Shown here piece after piece: positions 60,015 through 64,000 of a DNA stretch of 64,000 nt. The notes below the pieces were generated by a model. That model did not search any database and had not been told where the DNA came from. It saw only the letters and a program-made list of their open reading frames with translations. Both the position numbers and the translations under genes were made by a program. Source of the DNA: an uncultured Hymenobacter sp. (GTDB lineage Bacteria > Bacteroidota > Bacteroidia > Cytophagales > Hymenobacteraceae); assembly GCA_913776615.1 (NCBI GenBank), contig CAJYPK010000015.1:124001-188000 (forward strand), written 5' to 3'. Every line of letters starts with the position of its first letter. The first letter of the stretch is position 1.

Positions 60015-60665
60015 TTACCGATTGTCATCTTCGGGTTCGGCGGCATCAACGGCACCCCCGGCCGCATCGTTCCCGTAGCCCATCGAAGAGGCATATTTTT
60101 CGAGCTTATCCTTGAGGAAATTCCGGGCTCGGTGCAGGCGTGAGCGCACCGTGCCGATGGGAATATCGAGCACTTTAGCCATCTCCTCGTAGGTGAAGCC
60201 TTCGAGGTCACACAAAATGATAACTGTCCTAAAATCAACGGGTAGCGAGTTCAACGCACTAGCTACCTCGTCGCCGATAAGGTCGCGCGAGGACTGCTGG
60301 CGCAGGTCGGAAGAAGAGGCGCCGGTGTCGGCGTCGCCCTCTACTTCATCGGGGTTATAATATCCTTCAACTTCGCTGTAATCAACTTTAGCCGGCTGCT
60401 TGCTTTTCTTCCGGAAATCGTTAATGAACGAGTTTTTCAGAATTCGGAAAAGCCAGGCCTTGGCATTGGTGCCCGGCTCGAAATACTCAAAAAAGCGGTA
60501 CGCCTTGAGGTAGGTTTCCTGCACCAAGTCGTTGGCATCGTCTTCGTCGAGCGTAAGGCGATAAGCGAAGTTGTAGAGCGGGTCGAGCACCGGCATCAGC
60601 TCGGCCTGAAAGCGCCGGTCTTTTTCCTCTTTGCTCAGCTTCACCCGTTCGGGAGAGTCACTCAT
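60015..60665 (-). CDS. ECF RNA polymerase sigma factor
   Basis: 216 residues. Region 2 spans about 25-95 (MPVLDPLYNFAYRLTLDEDDANDLVQETYLKAYRFFEYFEPGTNAKAWLFRILKNSFINDFRKKSKQ). Region 4 spans about 140-195 (LPVDFRTVIILCDLEGFTYEEMAKVLDIPIGTVRSRLHRARNFLKDKL). The linker is long and acidic. It resembles the widespread Bacteroidota sigma linked to stress and housekeeping responses (SigH/RpoE-like). It heads the operon with the zinc anti-sigma, gmk and nadD. Confidence 0.93.
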   Translation of the reverse strand: MSDSPERVKLSKEEKDRRFQAELMPVLDPLYNFAYRLTLDEDDANDLVQETYLKAYRFFEYFEPGTNAKAWLFRILKNSFINDFRKKSKQPAKVDYSEVEGYYNPDEVEGDADTGASSSDLRQQSSRDLIGDEVASALNSLPVDFRTVIILCDLEGFTYEEMAKVLDIPIGTVRSRLHRARNFLKDKLEKYASSMGYGNDAAGGAVDAAEPEDDNR

Positions 60666-60705
60666 AATGGGGTAGGTAGGGCAGGTAATAAAGTCGGGAG
60701 CCGGG

Positions 60706-60713
60706 CAAAAGTA
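60706..60713 (-). promoter_or_regulatory. Possible promoter -7 box of the sigma operon
   Basis: The minus strand reads TACTTTTG, matching TAnnTTTG, about 40 bases before the start of the sigma gene. No good -33 TTG is visible at 19-21 bases. Confidence 0.45.
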
Positions 60714-60824
60714 AGACCGGGAGCCAGCGAATAAGCTTGTTTAGCACGCAGATAGCGCGCTTACGGGAACTTTTTCGCGGGTCGGCGATGCTTTGCGAAT
60801 CGTACGTACGGTAGCGGGGGCCTG

Positions 60825-61856
60825 CTAGGTTGCCTTGAGGGGCTGCCAGCGGGCTATTCGGGCGGCCACTTCCACCGCTTCAATCGCTTTAATGCAGATG
60901 CAGGCAGACGGCTGGGTACGGCAATCCTGGCAGTCGGGCTGGTCGAAAACCAGGTAGTCGGCGTGCGGCCCCAGCGGGGCCCAGCGGTCGGGGTGCATGG
61001 GTCGAATGGGCGGATACAGGCCCAGCGCGTAGCGACCCAGCGCGGCGGCGAGGTGCAGCGGCCCAGTGCTGCCAGCCACCAGCCCATCGGCCGCGGCAAT
61101 GAAGGCGATGAACTCGGGCAGTTCCAACTGGCCGGTGAGGTCGGCGGCGATAAAGGCCGCATTCTCGCGGAGCCAATCGGCCAGCTCGCCTCCCTCGGCC
61201 GCCGTGCCGCTGATGAATACGCGGTGGCCCGCCGCGTGCAGCAACCGGGCTAAGTGGCCAAAATGCGCCAAGCCCCACTCGCGGGCACTACCCCGGCTGC
61301 GCGGGTGGAGCACGACGTTGAGCTGACTAGATTGGCGAGCAGCCAGTAGCTGCTGATACTCCGCCCGTAGCGGCACGAATGCTTGCAGGCGTACCAACGG
61401 AGCTACCTCGCTCAGAGCCAGCGGCGGCTGGTAGCCCAGCGGGGCCAGCAGCTGCAAGTTGAGCTGCGCCTCGTGCAGGGGCGAGTGGCGGCGACTGAGG
61501 GCCACGAGCCGGTTGCAGGTGAGCCAGTGAAACAGGCGGTTGCGGGTGCCGATACGCACCGGGATTTTTGCCTCTTTAGCCAGGCGGGCCAGCAGCTTAT
61601 TGGGGAAGACGTGGATAATGGCCGCCGCCGCGTGGCGGCGGAGCTGGGCCAGCAGGGTGCCAGGCTGCTTTTCGTCGTATTCCAGAAACTCATCGACCCA
61701 GGGGCAGGCGGCGGCCACGGCTGCCGTGTAGCGCCGCCCGATGAGCACCACCCGGCAGCCGGGGTGCCGCTGCTTCAGCCAGCCCGCTACGGGCAGCGTG
61801 AGCACTACGTCGCCGATGGCATCGGTGCGGGAAATGAGGAACGTGGGCTGGCTCAT
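60825..61856 (-). CDS. Glycosyltransferase family 9 (heptosyltransferase-like)
   Basis: 343 residues from the ATG at 61856 (MSQPTFLISRTDAIGDVVLTLPVAGWLKQRHPGCRVVLIGRRY). The C-terminal half has LNVVLHPRSRGSAREWGLAHFGHLARLL and DGLVAGSTGPLHLAAALGRYALGLYPPIRPMHPDRWAPLG, the GT9 nucleotide-sugar site. A Cys cluster, CQDCRTQPSACIC, near the end is frequent in this family. It probably adds a heptose or other sugar to the lipopolysaccharide core in the cytoplasm. It overlaps the GT2 gene by 4 bases. Confidence 0.88.
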   Translation of the reverse strand: MSQPTFLISRTDAIGDVVLTLPVAGWLKQRHPGCRVVLIGRRYTAAVAAACPWVDEFLEYDEKQPGTLLAQLRRHAAAAIIHVFPNKLLARLAKEAKIPVRIGTRNRLFHWLTCNRLVALSRRHSPLHEAQLNLQLLAPLGYQPPLALSEVAPLVRLQAFVPLRAEYQQLLAARQSSQLNVVLHPRSRGSAREWGLAHFGHLARLLHAAGHRVFISGTAAEGGELADWLRENAAFIAADLTGQLELPEFIAFIAAADGLVAGSTGPLHLAAALGRYALGLYPPIRPMHPDRWAPLGPHADYLVFDQPDCQDCRTQPSACICIKAIEAVEVAARIARWQPLKAT

Positions 61857-62620
61857 GCGGTGGGCGCGTTTTGGGTGCCGGTTTTGAGCTTGGCGAATTT
61901 CAGGAACACACCGGCGGCCGAGATGGCGGCAATGCTCAGGCCCGCGAAGCCATCCAGAAAGCCCAGCCGGAAGACGTAGCCGTGTACGAATTTCCACAGG
62001 GGCTTCACGATCAAATGGAAAATTGTGACCTTCGTTTTGCCCTTGAGTGCCCACTCCTGGGCCGTAATGCTGGTGAACTTATTGAGCTGACTGACGTGCT
62101 GGGCGATGGAGTGGTAGGAGTAGTGCAGGGCATCGCCGGTGAGTTGCCCGGTGGTTTGGCCGGGTTGCACCTCGTAGTGCTCGTGCAACAGCAGCCCCTG
62201 CCAGCGGCCCAGGCGGCGGTCGTAGAGACGCAGCTTACGATCGGGGTACCAACCGCCGTGGCGCACCCAGGTGCCGCAATAATTGGTGAGGCGGGCCAGC
62301 GAGTAGGCGGCGTGCTGCCAACTGGCTTTCGCGGCGCGGATGCTCCGGCGCAGCTCATCGGTAAGAACTTCGTCGGCATCGAGCTGGAGCACGTGGTCGA
62401 AGCGGGCCTGGTCGGTAGCAAAGTTTTTTTGCTCGACGTAGCCAGCGAAGGCGTTTTGGACCACGCGCGCGCCGTGCGCCTGGCAGATGGCTACCGTGTT
62501 ATCAGTCGAAAAGGAATCGACTACCACTATCTCGTCGGCTACGTCGCCCAGCGCCTGGAGGCAGCGGGCGATATTGGCTTCTTCATTGAAGGTGATGATG
62601 ACGACGGAGAGGGCGGGCAT
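61853..62620 (-). CDS. Glycosyltransferase family 2 (WaaE-like)
   Basis: 255 residues. GT-A fold: MPALSVVIITFNEEANIARCLQALGDVADEIVVVDSFSTDNTVAIC, the metal site LQLDADEVLT, and NYCGTWVRHGGWYPDRKLRLYDRRLGRWQGLLLHEHYEV. This pattern matches WaaE/KdtX-type lipopolysaccharide core transferases. The C-terminus has two hydrophobic stretches that may bind the membrane. First gene of the pair with the GT9 gene; divergent from 62679 with 58 bases between. Confidence 0.88.
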   Translation of the reverse strand: MPALSVVIITFNEEANIARCLQALGDVADEIVVVDSFSTDNTVAICQAHGARVVQNAFAGYVEQKNFATDQARFDHVLQLDADEVLTDELRRSIRAAKASWQHAAYSLARLTNYCGTWVRHGGWYPDRKLRLYDRRLGRWQGLLLHEHYEVQPGQTTGQLTGDALHYSYHSIAQHVSQLNKFTSITAQEWALKGKTKVTIFHLIVKPLWKFVHGYVFRLGFLDGFAGLSIAAISAAGVFLKFAKLKTGTQNAPTA

Positions 62621-62678
62621 AGCAGCCGCAAAGCTAGGCGACCGCCTTCAGAGCGCACCAGGCCGAATATCTTTCGGC

Positions 62679-63464
62679 ATGAAAGCTATTCTGCTGCAAT
62701 TACTGGCCTTACTGCTGCCGGTTCTTGGCTACGCGCAGTCGTACCAGACCAAAAACGACACCGCTTTTCCAGTTACCAAGCATAATTTTCACTATGTAGG
62801 CGACGACCAGCCACTAAGCGATGCTGATTTTTCCGGGGTCGACTCGACAGGTAAGCCTGTCAGCGTGCTGATACCTAGCCGGCGCCCCCCCTTGGTCATA
62901 GCTGAACCACACCCCATTGAGGTGGCTGAATCGGAACGGGCCTATACCGATGGAAAGTTAGATTATGCCGCTTCGGTAGTAGCTGAAGCAGCCAGCCAGG
63001 AACCCGCCGACCCGAGCGTACTTTACCATTACGCCCGCGCCCTATACCGGGGCGAGGATACTCGGGACCAGAGCTATCCGGTGTATCGGCGGCTTATTGC
63101 GCTACTCGACGCATACGGCCGCGAAAATGAGTATACCGTTACGGTTTACCTGCCTTTTTGGGAAGCTTATTTCAAGCTGGCTACGCTCCAACTGGATAGG
63201 CAGCAGTGGGCCGCAGCCTCCTACAACCTATCACGAGCCGCGGCGGCATTGCAAAATATGCCCGATCTATTTGCTGACAACTCGTTGTTGCGCGAGCAGC
63301 TTCTACAGTACCAGACGGAATGCTTTGCCAACCTGCACCGAACAGATCTGTGTCGTTACTTCGGGAAGCGTACGCTGCGCTTTTTTCCTAAAAACCGATA
63401 CGTTGGGCGCTATCTCGCCGCCCTACCCCCACCCCAGCGGCATCGAGCCACCCGTACCCGCTAG
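62679..63464 (+). CDS. Secreted protein of unknown function, possibly TPR-like
   Basis: 261 residues from the ATG at 62679; not recognised. A signal peptide is present (MKAILLQLLALLLPVLGYAQS). A Pro-rich segment follows, then helices with paired patterns (ERAYTDGKLDYAASVVAEAASQEPADPSVLYHYARALYRGED and FWEAYFKLATLQLDRQQWAAASYNLSRAAAAL) that resemble TPR-type repeats. The first helix pair reads like a short TPR unit. TATCTTTC lies 4 bases before the ATG. Confidence 0.7.
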   Translation: MKAILLQLLALLLPVLGYAQSYQTKNDTAFPVTKHNFHYVGDDQPLSDADFSGVDSTGKPVSVLIPSRRPPLVIAEPHPIEVAESERAYTDGKLDYAASVVAEAASQEPADPSVLYHYARALYRGEDTRDQSYPVYRRLIALLDAYGRENEYTVTVYLPFWEAYFKLATLQLDRQQWAAASYNLSRAAAALQNMPDLFADNSLLREQLLQYQTECFANLHRTDLCRYFGKRTLRFFPKNRYVGRYLAALPPPQRHRATRTR

Positions 63465-63540
63465 TCGCCAACGGATGAAAGCAAATTTTAGCAGGCTAGG
63501 GTAATTCTACGTATAGCCCAGCTCATTTTATTTGCTTCTC

Positions 63541-64000
63541 ATGCCTACTCTCCAAGATAAAATCATGCTCGTGACCGGCGCTACATCTGGCATCGGTGAG
63601 GTAACGGCCCGCGAGTTGGCCCGGCAGGGCGCGCACGTTATCATTCTGGCTCGTAACCGGCAAAAGGCCGAGCGCACGCAGCAAGAAATCAAGGCTGTTA
63701 CTGGCAATCAGCAGGTCGATATCGTGCTGGCCGACCTCTCGGTAATGCAGCAGGTGCGCGACGTGGCAGCCGAAATTCACGCCAAGTACCCGCGGCTCGA
63801 CGTGCTGGTGAATAACGCTGGCTTGATGTTCGGCAACGAGCGCGAGCTCTCGGCCGACGGCTACGAAATGACGCTGGCTACCAATCACCTCGGGCCTTTT
63901 CTACTCACTAGCCTGCTGCTCGATCTGCTGCAAAAAAGCCCGGCGGCGCGCATCGTCAACGTGGCGTCGATGGCCTACCGCTTCAGCAAGCCCACGCTCG
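63541..64000 (+). CDS. Short-chain dehydrogenase (SDR), cut by the window end
   Basis: The first 153 codons are in the window. It starts MPTLQDKIMLVTGATSGIGEVTARELARQGAHVIILARN, with the TGxxxGxG NAD(P) site at residues 12-18 and NNAG in VLVNNAGLMFGNE. It continues to NVASMAYRFS, where the catalytic Ser region begins; the YxxxK lies past the window. The pattern suits retinol-dehydrogenase-like SDR enzymes. The substrate is unknown. Confidence 0.9.
   Translation, partial: MPTLQDKIMLVTGATSGIGEVTARELARQGAHVIILARNRQKAERTQQEIKAVTGNQQVDIVLADLSVMQQVRDVAAEIHAKYPRLDVLVNNAGLMFGNERELSADGYEMTLATNHLGPFLLTSLLLDLLQKSPAARIVNVASMAYRFSKPTL

Overview
This window looks like part of the chromosome of a Hymenobacter-like member of the Bacteroidota (Cytophagales). 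The reasons are the GC-rich coding sequence, the gene content (TonB-domain protein, DUF3467, GT9/GT2 pair, DUF4097-type surface protein under an ECF sigma factor) and promoters with the Bacteroidota -33 TTTG / -7 TAnnTTTG signature. The best of these promoters lie upstream of rpsL, tRNA-Trp-secE and tRNA-Tyr. The genus is an inference; the phylum is well supported.

Layout. 1-10.6 kb is accessory: a bestrophin-like channel, a secreted protein with two TonB C-terminal domains, a probable DisA_N/DAC-domain protein, a DUF4442 hotdog protein, an exported PPC (DUF296) protein, an operon of ECF sigma factor, membrane anti-sigma-like protein and DUF4097-like protein, and a large GH63/MGH1-type glycosidase. 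10.9-38.7 kb holds the str, S10, spc and alpha ribosomal operons, all on the minus strand: rpsL-rpsG-fusA-rpsJ, rplC-D-W-B-rpsS-rplV-rpsC-rplP-rpmC-rpsQ-rplN-X-E-rpsN, then rpsH-rplF-R-rpsE-rpmD-rplO-secY-map-infA-rpmJ-rpsM-K-D-rpoA-rplQ.

This chain is broken between rpsN and rpsH. An oppositely oriented cassette of about 8 kb sits there: response regulator, histidine kinase, TolC-like protein, RND permease and membrane-fusion lipoprotein. A perfect bidirectional terminator closes its rpsN side. New minus-strand promoter-like elements lie in the divergent spacer before rpsH. I regard this as the most notable arrangement in the window.

38.7-53.7 kb holds a DUF3467 gene and an unknown gene, then rpoC, rpoB, rplL, rplJ, rplA, rplK, nusG, secE, tRNA-Trp, tuf, tRNA-Thr, tRNA-Gly and tRNA-Tyr, again on the minus strand. 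Several spacers in these translation operons hold palindromic, hairpin-forming repeats of at least four sequence families, and some hold intrinsic terminators placed inside the operon.

53.7-64 kb is mixed housekeeping: an M1 aminopeptidase, a biotin carboxyl carrier protein, pyrH-frr, a sigma / zinc anti-sigma / gmk / nadD operon, two lipopolysaccharide-type glycosyltransferases, a secreted unknown protein, and the start of a short-chain dehydrogenase cut by the window end. No CRISPR array, rRNA, transposase or integrase was seen.
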